64,000 nucleotides of DNA, taken from Pseudomonas sp. PDM04. Its GTDB lineage: Bacteria; Pseudomonadota; Gammaproteobacteria; Pseudomonadales; Pseudomonadaceae. Positions 34,421-43,586 of the stretch are shown here, piece after piece (within the stretch, counting starts at the first letter, position 1; each line of letters begins with the position of its first letter). The stretch is taken from NCBI RefSeq assembly GCF_014851765.1, contig NZ_JACVAI010000004.1, positions 186,001 through 250,000 of the forward strand, read 5' to 3'. Under the pieces are notes generated by a model. It had not been told where the DNA came from. It did no database searches and was given only the letters and a program-made list of their open reading frames with translations. The position numbers and the translations under genes are program-made.

Positions 34421-35295
34421 CAAAACGCTCCCGGGTGGATGCCGTCAGCCGAGCCGATACGGTCGATGAACAGGCAGGCAGCGAGCAAGTCCGCTGCACC
34501 GCCGGGCGAGGCATTCAAGGCGATTAATTGTTCGTCCAGTTCATGCAGGCGCCGGCGACCGACGAGGCTGGCGCTGCCGCCCGCGTCGAGCACGGCCTGG
34601 GCGCCCTGTTGCATGGTGTGCAGGCCGGTTTCACCGGCGCGATAAAGCACGCAGGTGTCGGCCAGGCGCGTCATGATCGCCAGCAACGCATCGAGTCGGG
34701 CGTTCTGTTCGCCATGACCGGCGGCGCGGCTGCGCTGAAGTTGCGGCAACGCCCGTTGCATCACGGCGGGGAAGCCGAGCTGGGCTTCTTCACGGGCACC
34801 ATGCGCGCCGTAGCGCTGGGCCACCTGCGCGCCATGGCTCAAGGGGCGTGGCGCGTAGCGATCGTCGAGCAATGCCAGGCGCGCAGCGCGCAAGGTGATC
34901 GAGCTGGCCATGCAGGATTGCGGCGCCAGGGCGGCGGCGCTGACCAACAGGCCCAAGGCCCAGATGGCCCCGCGATGGGTGTTCACCCCGCCGGTCGTGG
35001 CGAGCATGGCGTGCTCCCCTTCCCGGCCGATCCGCCCAATGGCTTCGCGCAGCGGCAAGGCGATTTCACCCAGCTCGATGGCGGCTTCGGCCATTTCCTT
35101 GAACGCCGGCCACAACGACAACGCCGAAGCGTGCATCAAGCCCAGGTGCAAATCGGTGTGTGCGCCATTGCCGCGACGGTCCACCAGTGCCGGTTTCGGC
35201 GACAGGTCGGCTTCGTCGATCAACGCGTCCACCGCCAGGTCCGCCAGCCGTTCAGCCAGGGTGAGAGGTTTGGGTTGCAGATTGAAGGCGTGCAT
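34420..35295 (-). CDS. mdcB: Triphosphoribosyl-dephospho-CoA synthase MdcB
   Basis: Makes the prosthetic-group precursor for MdcC from ATP and dephospho-CoA (CitG family). The 291-residue product carries the conserved ALVDRRGNGAHTDLHLGLMH and GREGEHAMLATTGGVNTHRG motifs, which bind the nucleotide. The start at 35295 (MHAFNLQPKPLTLAERL) shares one base with the mdcA TAA. The long frame upstream of it is antiparallel noise within mdcA. Confidence 0.93.
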   Translation of the reverse strand: MHAFNLQPKPLTLAERLADLAVDALIDEADLSPKPALVDRRGNGAHTDLHLGLMHASALSLWPAFKEMAEAAIELGEIALPLREAIGRIGREGEHAMLATTGGVNTHRGAIWALGLLVSAAALAPQSCMASSITLRAARLALLDDRYAPRPLSHGAQVAQRYGAHGAREEAQLGFPAVMQRALPQLQRSRAAGHGEQNARLDALLAIMTRLADTCVLYRAGETGLHTMQQGAQAVLDAGGSASLVGRRRLHELDEQLIALNASPGGAADLLAACLFIDRIGSADGIHPGAF

Positions 35296-36965
35296 TACCA
35301 GCTCCTGAACTTGGCGGGCGGGTTGTAGAGGCCACCGGACCACTCGACCAGATCGGCCACGCTCTTCGCCGCCAGCAGTTCGCGGGTGGCGTCGGTGCGG
35401 CGGATGCCGAGGTCTTCGGGCAAGGCGATCAACCCTTCGCGGCGCAGGCGCGCGGTGTCTTTCGGGTTGTGCCGCAGTCCGATGGCCGTCACGCCGGCAA
35501 CAGCGGCGATCATGGCCTGACGCTCTTGCAGCGAACGCGCCTTGTACAGGTAGGCGATGCCTTCTTCGGTCAGCAGGTGAGTGACGTCGTCGCCGTAGAT
35601 CATGATCGGTGCCAGGGGCATCCCGCTTTTCCTGGCCACTTCCACGGCGTCGAGGGTTTCGACGAAGGTCGGTTTGCCGCCCTCCTGGAACGTCTCGACC
35701 ATTTGCACCACGAGTTTCTTGCCGCGTTCGAGCATCGGCTCGGCCGCACCGCCGTGGCGCATGTCGAGCCACGCCGGCGTGCCGTGGCGCCGCCCGCGAG
35801 GGTCATGCCCCATGTTCGGCGCACCGCCGAAACCGGCGAGGCGGCCACGGGTCACAGTGGAGGAATGGCCATCGCCATCGACCTGCAGGGTGGCGCCGAT
35901 GAACAGGTCCACCGCGTACTGCCCGGCCAGCTGGCTGAACATCCGGTTGGAACGCAAGGACCCATCGCGCCCGGTGAAGAACACGTCCGGCCGTGCGGCA
36001 ATGTACTGCTCCATGCCCAGCTCGGTGCCGAAGCAATGCACGCTTTCCACCCAGCCGCTTTCGATGGCCGGGATCAGAGTCGGGTGCGGGTTGAGCGTCC
36101 AGTTGCGGCAGATCTTGCCCTTGAGGCCAAGGGACTCACCGTAGGTCGGCAGGATCAGCTCGATGGCGGCAGTGTTGAAACCGATGCCGTGGTTCAGGGA
36201 CTGGACGTTGTGTTTTTCGTAAATGCCACGGATCGCCATCATCGCCATCAACACGTGCACAGGCTTGATGTGCCGGGGGTCGCGGGTGAACAGCGGCTCG
36301 ATGTAGAACGGCTTGTCGGCCACCACCACGAAATCGACCCAGGAGGCGGGAATGTCGACCCGAGGCAGGTCGCTGACGTCGTCCACCAACTGGTTGACCT
36401 GGACGATGACGATACCGTCGCTGAACGCGGCCGGTTCGATCAGCGCCGGGGTGTCTTCGGTGCTGGGCCCGGTGTAGATGTTGCCGGCGCGGTCGGCCAT
36501 GAAACCGGCCGAGAGCACGACGTTGGGAATCAGGTCCACCACCAGCCGCGCATAGAGCTCGATGTAAGTGTGGATGGCCCCGACTTCCAGCAGGCCGTCC
36601 TCCAGCAGCTGGCTGATGCGCAGGCTCTGGGTGCCGGCGAAGGAGAAGTCGAGCTTGCGGGCAATGCCGCGCTCGAACAGGTCCAGGTGCTCGGCGCGAC
36701 CGACGCTGGGCATGATCATGTGCAGGTCGTGAAGCGTGCCCGGATCGGCCTTGGCCAGGGAGCGCGAAAGGAAATCCGCCTGCTTCTGGTTGTTGCCCTC
36801 CAGCACCACACGGTCGCCCGGCAGGATCAACGCCTCCAGTGCCGCCACAATGTGCTCGGTGGGCAGGACCACACCGTCAGCCAGGCCCTTGACCAGCTCC
36901 AGACGTCGCTGCTTCTCGCTGCGCCGCCGGCTCCATCGCGAGTCGGGGGATATTCTTGTTGTCAT
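35295..36965 (-). CDS. mdcA: Malonate decarboxylase alpha subunit MdcA (acetyl-ACP:malonate ACP transferase)
   Basis: A 556-residue CoA-transferase-like subunit that exchanges acetyl for malonyl on the carrier protein, the first step of each decarboxylation cycle. Recognisable segments are RRLELVKGLADGVVLP, GDRVVLEGNNQKQADFLSRS and GRLAGFGGAPNMGHDPRGRR. The start at 36965 (MTTRISPDSRW) is the family start. It is the first gene of mdcABCDEGHLM, and the 250 bases upstream hold the operon promoter and candidate MdcR sites. Confidence 0.94.
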   Translation of the reverse strand: MTTRISPDSRWSRRRSEKQRRLELVKGLADGVVLPTEHIVAALEALILPGDRVVLEGNNQKQADFLSRSLAKADPGTLHDLHMIMPSVGRAEHLDLFERGIARKLDFSFAGTQSLRISQLLEDGLLEVGAIHTYIELYARLVVDLIPNVVLSAGFMADRAGNIYTGPSTEDTPALIEPAAFSDGIVIVQVNQLVDDVSDLPRVDIPASWVDFVVVADKPFYIEPLFTRDPRHIKPVHVLMAMMAIRGIYEKHNVQSLNHGIGFNTAAIELILPTYGESLGLKGKICRNWTLNPHPTLIPAIESGWVESVHCFGTELGMEQYIAARPDVFFTGRDGSLRSNRMFSQLAGQYAVDLFIGATLQVDGDGHSSTVTRGRLAGFGGAPNMGHDPRGRRHGTPAWLDMRHGGAAEPMLERGKKLVVQMVETFQEGGKPTFVETLDAVEVARKSGMPLAPIMIYGDDVTHLLTEEGIAYLYKARSLQERQAMIAAVAGVTAIGLRHNPKDTARLRREGLIALPEDLGIRRTDATRELLAAKSVADLVEWSGGLYNPPAKFRSW

Positions 36966-37035
36966 GACCACTCCACGGGTTCGCTGTCGTGGGGTCACCT
37001 TAGGAGGGTTGGGCGGCAAGCATCAATCAAGCCCG

Positions 37036-37122
37036 GCGAACGATTGTTACGGTCAGAGTAATGAATCTACATAGCCTTCGTATTCTGCAAGATTGCGCCG
37101 TTCGTGACACAACGCGAACGAT
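37036..37122. promoter_or_regulatory. Candidate MdcR operator region upstream of mdcA
   Basis: The gap before mdcA has two direct copies of GCGAACGAT (37036-37044 and 37114-37122). The second copy is also the right half of the dyad CGTTCG (37099-37104) and CGAACG (37115-37120). The spacing suits a LysR regulator contacting two sites; no binding consensus was applied. Confidence 0.35.
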
Positions 37123-37214
37123 CGCACTGTCTGAGCCCATCGAGCGATCTCGTCGATGTCACCCTATCAGTCGCAAAAAGGAACCACTGATCCGTTTTTG
37201 GGAATCTTCAATTC

Positions 37215-37670
37215 TCAGCCCAAACCCGCCGCCACCAGCATCTCCTCCAGCGCCAGCAAGTCCGGGACCCTCGCCACCTGGTCGGCCACCTGCACCGCGG
37301 CTTTTTCCAGCGGGCACAACGGCACATCCACATAGCTCAACTGACTGTCGAGCTTGTAGGAGCGCGGGATGCCCTGGACCAGCATCGCGATGAATTTCAG
37401 TTCAGGCCGCCCGCCCAGGGCATTGAGGATGACGATGCGGGCGCGCTCACCAATGACGATTTTTTGGCCGCAGGCGGATTCGAAATTGATCAGGGGAATC
37501 TGCCGATTACGCCACACGACCCGGCCGAGGTACCACGGCGGGGTGTCGAGGTCGAAGGCGGCGGGCTGGTAGTCGATCAACTCGGCAACCGCCACGTTGG
37601 GCAGGATCAGATGGCGGTCGGCCATCGGCAACAGCAGGCCCGTGAGTTGACTGGTGCGGTGCTCAAGCAT
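37215..37670 (-). CDS. chpC: CheW-like coupling protein ChpC
   Basis: A 151-residue single CheW domain (LLLPMADRHLILPNVAVAEL, RNRQIPLINFESACG) that links receptors to the ChpA kinase. It is the last gene of the Pil-Chp operon, and its start overlaps the chpA stop by 8 bases, so translation is coupled. Position and sequence match ChpC of P. aeruginosa. There ChpB lies between chpA and chpC; here nothing does. Confidence 0.88.
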   Translation of the reverse strand: MLEHRTSQLTGLLLPMADRHLILPNVAVAELIDYQPAAFDLDTPPWYLGRVVWRNRQIPLINFESACGQKIVIGERARIVILNALGGRPELKFIAMLVQGIPRSYKLDSQLSYVDVPLCPLEKAAVQVADQVARVPDLLALEEMLVAAGLG

Positions 37671-40600
37671 GGGTTTTGCTCCACAGCGCGATGCTGTCGA
37701 GCAGCACCGATTCCTGATAGGGCTTGCCGAGGTAGTCGTTGACGCCGATGGCCATGGCGCGATCGCGGTGTTTCTGGCCGGTGCGCGAGGTGATCATGAT
37801 GATCGGCAGATGCTTCAGGCGCTCGTCGGCGCGCACCTGGGTGGCGACTTCGAAACCGTCCATGCGCGGCATTTCAATGTCCAGCAGCATCAGGTCGGGC
37901 ATGTGCTCCTCGAGCAGGAGCATGGCGTCGACCCCGTCCTTGGCGGTCAGCACGCTCATGCCGTGGCGTTCGAGCAAGCGGCTGGTGACCTTGCGCACGG
38001 TGACCGAGTCATCGACCACCAGCACCAGCAAAGGCTTGTGCGGTTCGGGCTCGCTGGCCGGTGCCTGCGCGCGTTGCGCGAGCTGTGCCTGCATGGCGCG
38101 CAGCGGCGCCAGCAGATCGAGAATCAGCACGACCCGACCGTCCCCGAGGATCGTCGCCCCGGACAGGCCCTGGACCGTGGCAAATTGTGGGCCGAGGCTT
38201 TTCACCACGATTTCCCGGCTGCCGGCCATGGCATCGACCTGCACCGCGATGTGCCGCTCGTTGCACTGCACCAGCAACAACGGCAACGGCTGACTCTGGC
38301 CCAGCAGCTTCGGACGGGGGCCGGTCTTCAGCAGTTCGCCCAGGTAGCACAGTTCGTAGCGTTGCCCGGCATACCGGTAGGTCGGTGGATCGAGCCGGTA
38401 ATGCTCCTCGAGTTCGTTGGGCAGCACGCGCACGATGCCGTCGATGGTGTTCAGCGGGATCGCGTATTGATCCTCGGCACAATGCACCATCAGCGCCCGG
38501 TTGACCGAGACGGTGAACGGCAGGCGAATACGGAAATGCACGCCCTGCCCCGGCACGGAGTCGATGCTCATGTTGCCGCCCAACTGCCGGACCTCTTCAT
38601 GCACCACGTCCATGCCCACGCCACGCCCGGAGATCTGGGTGATCTTCTCGGCCGTGGAGAACCCTGGTTGCAGGATGAACTGCAGCACGTCGCGATCGCT
38701 GATGTCGCTGTCCGGGGCCAGCAAGCCGCGCTTGATCGCCTTGCGCCGGACCGCCTCCAGCGGCACGCCGGCGCCGTCGTCGCGAATATCGAAAATCATG
38801 TCGCCGCCTTCGCGGGACAGGTCGAGGGTGATCCGCCCCTGCGCCGGCTTGCCCGCCGCGAGGCGCACGTCGGCGGGCTCCAGGCCATGGTCGACGGCAT
38901 TGCGCAGCATGTGCTCCAGTGGCGCCGCCATGCGCTCCAGCACGTTGCGATCCATCTCGCCTTCGGCATTGCCGACCACGAAGGCCACGTCCTTGCCCAA
39001 CTCCCCGGCGACCTGGCGGACGATGCGTTTCAGACGCGGCAGCATGCGCTCGAAAGGCACCATGCGCGTACGCATCAGGCCTTCCTGCAGTTCGCTGTTG
39101 ATGCGGCCCTGTTGTTGCAGCAGGTTCTCCGCATCCTGATTGCGCCGGTCGAGGGTTTCCTTGAGGTCCAGCAAGTCCGAGGCGGACTCGAACAGCGCCC
39201 GCGACAGTTGCTGCAACTGCGAGTGGCGGTCCATTTCCAGCGGATCGAATTCTTCGTAGCCGGAACGCTCGGCATCGACCTGCTGGCGACTGAGAATCCG
39301 CCCCTGGGTTTCGGTATCGAGCCGGCGCAGTTGGTCGCGCATGCGCTCGATGGTGGTTTCCATCTCGCTCAACGTCACCTGCGCATCGCTGACCTGCTGC
39401 TCGATGCGGCCATGGAAGATCGACGTTTCACCGGCCAGGTTGACCAGGTCGTCGAGCAGTTCCGCCGACACCTTGACTTGGTCGGCACCGGCATCGGCTG
39501 GTGGGGTCGGCGCTTCGATCTTGGGCGCAACGGGCACCGGCACCGCCGCATCCTGCGCCTGATGACTGAAGTTGCGGATCGCTTCGATCAGTCGGTCCGC
39601 CGACGGCAAGGCCAGCCCGGCGCGGGTGGCATCGAGCATGTGCGCCAGCCGGTCATGGCTGCTCTGCAACAGTTCGAAAAGGGCCTCGGTGGGCTTCAGA
39701 ACCCCGGCAGACAAGCCTTCGTAGAGGAATTCCAGCTCATGGGCGAGGTCGCCGATCGGCGTGATTTCCACCATTCGCGCACCGCCCTTGAGCGTGTGCA
39801 GATCACGCAGCAGGGTCTCCGCCTCCTGGCGATTGGAGGGGTCGGCCTGCCATCGCAGCAACGCCGCGCCGGAGTTCTCGATGATGTCGAAGCCTTCCTC
39901 GAGGAAGATGTCCAGCAGCTCCGGATCATGCCCCGCCGACTCCTGCGCCCGTGACGACTCGGCGATTTCAGGCGCGCCGGCCTTGCCCTGGCGGAACGCA
40001 CGGATGGCCTCGATCAATTCTGCCGGGTCACTCAAGGGTTTGCCGGTCTGCAGTTGTTCAAGCAGTTGGGCCAGCCGGTCATGGCTTTTTTGCAGCAACT
40101 GCGCCAACGCCTCGGCGTGGTTGTAGCGCCGATCGACCAGCCCTTCATAGAGGCTTTCCAGCTCATGGGCGAGGTCGCCGACCGGTTCGACTTCAGCCAT
40201 CCGCGCACCGCCCTTGAGGGTGTGCAGATCGCGCTGCAGCGAGAGCAGCGGCGCGGCGTTTTCCGGGTCGTCCAGCCAGCGCTGCAGGGCCTGGCCAGCG
40301 CTTTCGAGGATGTCCACCGCCTCCTCGAGAAAGATCGAGACGATCTCGTCGTCAAGGTCCGCGGTGGGAGCGACGGTGCGCGTGCGCTCGAGTTCCGCGG
40401 TGGCATCGCTCAGGTCACGGATGCTCAGGGGACGACTGCCGTCGCTGCGGACCAGACCCAGGGCCGACGGGTCGAGGCCTTCATCGAGCAGGTCGCGCAG
40501 AGCTTGGACACGCGCCGGTTGCGGGCTGACTTCCTGGCCGGCGGCCAGTTCGTCGAGCATGTTGATCAGCGCCTCGTGGGCCCCTTGGGCTTCGTGGAAA

Positions 40601-43569
40601 AACCGCTGGTCAACCGCCAGGCTGCTTTCTTCCACCGCGCCATACAGGTCGAGCAAGGCTTCGCAGAGTTCGTCCACCGGGTGCAGGTCGGCCAGGTGCG
40701 CGCTCTCGCCCAGGGTGGTCAATTCATCCAGGAGCGCACTGAGTTCCTGGCGTTCGCCGGGATGCTCCTGCCAGCGCTGCAACAGGCTCTCGGCGTCCAG
40801 CAGGATGTCCATGCCCTGGGCCAGGAAATTGTTGATCAACTGCGGATCGCGCTTGGTTCGCAGCGTCGCGCTCGGCGCCGCCATCAATTTCTCCAGACGT
40901 TCGGCCAGAACGGCCTGGGTCCGCTGGATCAGCGGCGCGGCGCCGGGGATCGGCGCCAGCGGATCGACCTTGAGCTGACGCAGCCCCAGGCGGAAAACGC
41001 CTTCGGCTTCCAGCAGCAGCTCGACTTCGTCCAGGTCCAGGGCGATCAGGTGTGCCTTGTATTCGCGGGCGAGTTGATCCAGGGGCGCCGCCAGTTCGGC
41101 GATCGGCAACACGCCGGCCATCGAGGCGCTGCCCTTGAGCGTGTGCAAGGCCCGTTGCAACTCGTCGCTGGCGGGCAACGGCACATGCTCGGCCGCCTGA
41201 TCGAGGAACCGGTTGAGGCTTGCCAGGTGGGTCTCGGCCTCCTTGCGAAAGATATCCAGCAACAAGGGGTCCAGGGCCGCGACGTCCTGCACGTCTTCAT
41301 CGGCCAGCGGCTCAGCGCCCTTGGCGAGGGCATGGGCACGGGCGGCCAACTGGTCGACGTCGAGACGCTGGCGCTGGGCATGATCGGCGTATTCATCGAT
41401 CAACTCCGGCAGCAGGCCCAGCACATCGTCCAACAGTTTGTGCACCGCAGGAGCGGGTTGGACACTGCGTTCCAACACACGGTTGAGCAGGTTTTCCACA
41501 GCCCAGGCCAGTTCGCCCAGCACCAGTGCACGAACCATGCGCCCACTGCCTTTGAGCGTATGGAAGGCCCGACGCAATTCCCCCAGGCTCGACTCATCGG
41601 CGGGATCGGCCAGCCAGCGGGGCAGGTACTCGCGCAGGATGTCCAGGACTTCCTCGGTCTCCTCGAGGAACACCTCGCGCAGTTCCTCGTCCACCGCTGC
41701 TTCGCCTGCCGGCGGCGGTAACAGGCTGCCCGGCGTGCTCAGTGCTGGCGGATTGACCGCCGATAGCGGATTGGCGAGGACATCGGCCAAGGTCTGAACG
41801 ACATCGGGATCGTCCAGTTCCTGCAAGTCCTGCATCACCTGCGCCTCACTCGGGCTGAGCACATCGTCGAGCACCGGCACATCGTGTTCGCTGGGGAAAA
41901 ACCCGAGCGAGGCGAGGCTGGTCTCTGCGACGTCGAGCAACTGTTCGCTGGTGGTCTCCGGGTCGTCGCTCAAGCGCTCCAGGTAATACTCGATGCTGGT
42001 GATGACGTCGGCCAGGCTGTCCAATTCTTCCCAGTCAGGCTGCCCCGGCTCCACCAGCAAATGATCGCGGATGAAATGGTTGCAGGTGTCGATCAGGCTC
42101 GCCGCCCGGCTCAGCGGGATCATCGCCAGTGCGCCGCGCACCTGGGTCAGCAGGGCCGGCAGCGGTTGCAGCGTCTGGCGGTCCCAGTCGGCGTCGATGT
42201 AGTCGACGATCATGTCCTTGGCCTGCTGCAGGCAGATGCGGGCTTCCTTGATCACGATCTGATGGATCTGCGTCAGGTCGGTGGTCGGCAGCCCGCTGTC
42301 TTCCGGATTCTCCGGTTCGACGGTGCCCACCATGCCGGCCAGCGTCGCCTCGACGTAGAGCAAGGCACCGGCGACGTCCATGAGCACCGCGTCGTCGGGT
42401 GCGCGCTGGCCCTGGACCAGGCTCAGCACCACCGCCAGTTGATCGATGATGACCTTGCGCGGCTGGCCGAAGCCCAGCACCGCCAGGGTGTCGGCGATCT
42501 GCCGCAACGGCGCGAGCAGGCTGTCGAGGTCCGAGGTGTGCTGGCGGTCGCTGCGCACGAACAGGTCGAGGCGCTCTTTCACGCGCACCAGTTCCTCGCA
42601 CAGCGCGGCCAGCACCGAGCGCATGGCATCGCGGTCGGGGCCGGCCAGCCGTGCGTGCTCTTCATCGACCATCGCGCTGTCAGGCAGCGCATCGTCCAGT
42701 GCGTAGCGGTCTTTCATGGTCAGCATCTGTCCGGTGGGGTGTTCGGCCTTGGCGATGTAGAACAGCAAACTCTTGAGCAGCTCCGGCGGCGCCGGCTGGT
42801 TGATCGCGGTCATGCCCTGTTCGAGCACGCGCTTGAGTTCCTTGTCGGCGTCCTTGAACAGGCTGCGCAGGGCCGGGCTGTTGGCTATCGCGCCGCCGCG
42901 CATGCCTTCGACCAGCGCCGAGGCCACCTGCCACAACGGACTCAGGGGCGCGTTGCCGCACAACCCTTCCAGGCGGGAAAACACCTTGGCCAGGTAACCG
43001 AGGTGCGTTTCATCGTCCTGTTCGCGCAGCAACCCGACCAGGGCCATCTGCAACATCTGGCGCAGTTTGCGCAACACATTCGGCAGGTCCGCCGGTTCCA
43101 GCAACGCCAGCGCCTCGTCGTCAAGCGGCGGCAACTCCGGCCATTGCGGGGCGAACAGGCTGGTTTCCGACAGCAGGCTTTCGCCCCGGGCGCTGCGCAG
43201 ATCGTTGATCAGCGGCAGCACCACCAGCGGCAGATCGCGACGCGCAGCCTGGACACGGTCCAGATAGACCGGCAATTGCCCCAAGGCTTGCAGCAACAGG
43301 TGAGTCGCCTCGTCGCGATGGCTGATCCGGCTCTGTTGCAGGGCGCTGGCCAGGTGCTCCATTTCTTCGGCGAGCAGGGCCGCGCCGTAGAACTCGACCA
43401 TCTGCAAACTGCCGTGAACCTGATGGATGCACGCCAGGCACTCGTCCAGGGCGTGCGGCGCCTGTGGGTCATCCAGCAGCGTTTCTATCGCCTGATGCGC
43501 CACTTTCAACGTTTCGGCAATCTCGCCCTTGACCCACTCGAGGGCTACATAGTCGTGCCGATCACCCAT
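37663..43569 (-). CDS. chpA: ChpA hybrid chemotaxis kinase with multiple HPt domains
   Basis: A 1968-residue CheA-like kinase of the twitching chemosensory system. Four canonical phosphotransfer motifs HTLKG are present at His670, His809, His1116 and His1258. A fifth N-terminal domain has HQVHGS (His49), with Lys replaced by His. Regions near 430-520 and 880-1010 look like degenerate Hpt domains. Then follow the P3 dimerisation helix, the kinase (HMLRNAVDHG near 1555, DDGAGV near 1600, GRGVGMDVV near 1650), a CheW domain and a receiver with Asp1897 in LLLDIEMPRMDG. The P. aeruginosa protein is about 2470 residues, so this one is some 500 shorter. Start 43569 follows GGGAG. Confidence 0.93.
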   Translation of the reverse strand: MGDRHDYVALEWVKGEIAETLKVAHQAIETLLDDPQAPHALDECLACIHQVHGSLQMVEFYGAALLAEEMEHLASALQQSRISHRDEATHLLLQALGQLPVYLDRVQAARRDLPLVVLPLINDLRSARGESLLSETSLFAPQWPELPPLDDEALALLEPADLPNVLRKLRQMLQMALVGLLREQDDETHLGYLAKVFSRLEGLCGNAPLSPLWQVASALVEGMRGGAIANSPALRSLFKDADKELKRVLEQGMTAINQPAPPELLKSLLFYIAKAEHPTGQMLTMKDRYALDDALPDSAMVDEEHARLAGPDRDAMRSVLAALCEELVRVKERLDLFVRSDRQHTSDLDSLLAPLRQIADTLAVLGFGQPRKVIIDQLAVVLSLVQGQRAPDDAVLMDVAGALLYVEATLAGMVGTVEPENPEDSGLPTTDLTQIHQIVIKEARICLQQAKDMIVDYIDADWDRQTLQPLPALLTQVRGALAMIPLSRAASLIDTCNHFIRDHLLVEPGQPDWEELDSLADVITSIEYYLERLSDDPETTSEQLLDVAETSLASLGFFPSEHDVPVLDDVLSPSEAQVMQDLQELDDPDVVQTLADVLANPLSAVNPPALSTPGSLLPPPAGEAAVDEELREVFLEETEEVLDILREYLPRWLADPADESSLGELRRAFHTLKGSGRMVRALVLGELAWAVENLLNRVLERSVQPAPAVHKLLDDVLGLLPELIDEYADHAQRQRLDVDQLAARAHALAKGAEPLADEDVQDVAALDPLLLDIFRKEAETHLASLNRFLDQAAEHVPLPASDELQRALHTLKGSASMAGVLPIAELAAPLDQLAREYKAHLIALDLDEVELLLEAEGVFRLGLRQLKVDPLAPIPGAAPLIQRTQAVLAERLEKLMAAPSATLRTKRDPQLINNFLAQGMDILLDAESLLQRWQEHPGERQELSALLDELTTLGESAHLADLHPVDELCEALLDLYGAVEESSLAVDQRFFHEAQGAHEALINMLDELAAGQEVSPQPARVQALRDLLDEGLDPSALGLVRSDGSRPLSIRDLSDATAELERTRTVAPTADLDDEIVSIFLEEAVDILESAGQALQRWLDDPENAAPLLSLQRDLHTLKGGARMAEVEPVGDLAHELESLYEGLVDRRYNHAEALAQLLQKSHDRLAQLLEQLQTGKPLSDPAELIEAIRAFRQGKAGAPEIAESSRAQESAGHDPELLDIFLEEGFDIIENSGAALLRWQADPSNRQEAETLLRDLHTLKGGARMVEITPIGDLAHELEFLYEGLSAGVLKPTEALFELLQSSHDRLAHMLDATRAGLALPSADRLIEAIRNFSHQAQDAAVPVPVAPKIEAPTPPADAGADQVKVSAELLDDLVNLAGETSIFHGRIEQQVSDAQVTLSEMETTIERMRDQLRRLDTETQGRILSRQQVDAERSGYEEFDPLEMDRHSQLQQLSRALFESASDLLDLKETLDRRNQDAENLLQQQGRINSELQEGLMRTRMVPFERMLPRLKRIVRQVAGELGKDVAFVVGNAEGEMDRNVLERMAAPLEHMLRNAVDHGLEPADVRLAAGKPAQGRITLDLSREGGDMIFDIRDDGAGVPLEAVRRKAIKRGLLAPDSDISDRDVLQFILQPGFSTAEKITQISGRGVGMDVVHEEVRQLGGNMSIDSVPGQGVHFRIRLPFTVSVNRALMVHCAEDQYAIPLNTIDGIVRVLPNELEEHYRLDPPTYRYAGQRYELCYLGELLKTGPRPKLLGQSQPLPLLLVQCNERHIAVQVDAMAGSREIVVKSLGPQFATVQGLSGATILGDGRVVLILDLLAPLRAMQAQLAQRAQAPASEPEPHKPLLVLVVDDSVTVRKVTSRLLERHGMSVLTAKDGVDAMLLLEEHMPDLMLLDIEMPRMDGFEVATQVRADERLKHLPIIMITSRTGQKHRDRAMAIGVNDYLGKPYQESVLLDSIALWSKTHA

Positions 43570-43586
43570 AACGACTCCCGTGCGCG

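Noticed and set aside
37654..39954. Long + strand ORF (766 codons) opposite chpA
   Set aside because: It is antisense to the well-supported ChpA kinase and receiver domains. Its translation is rich in H, Q, R and V, as expected from the reverse of high-GC third-position codons, and no domain is recognisable.
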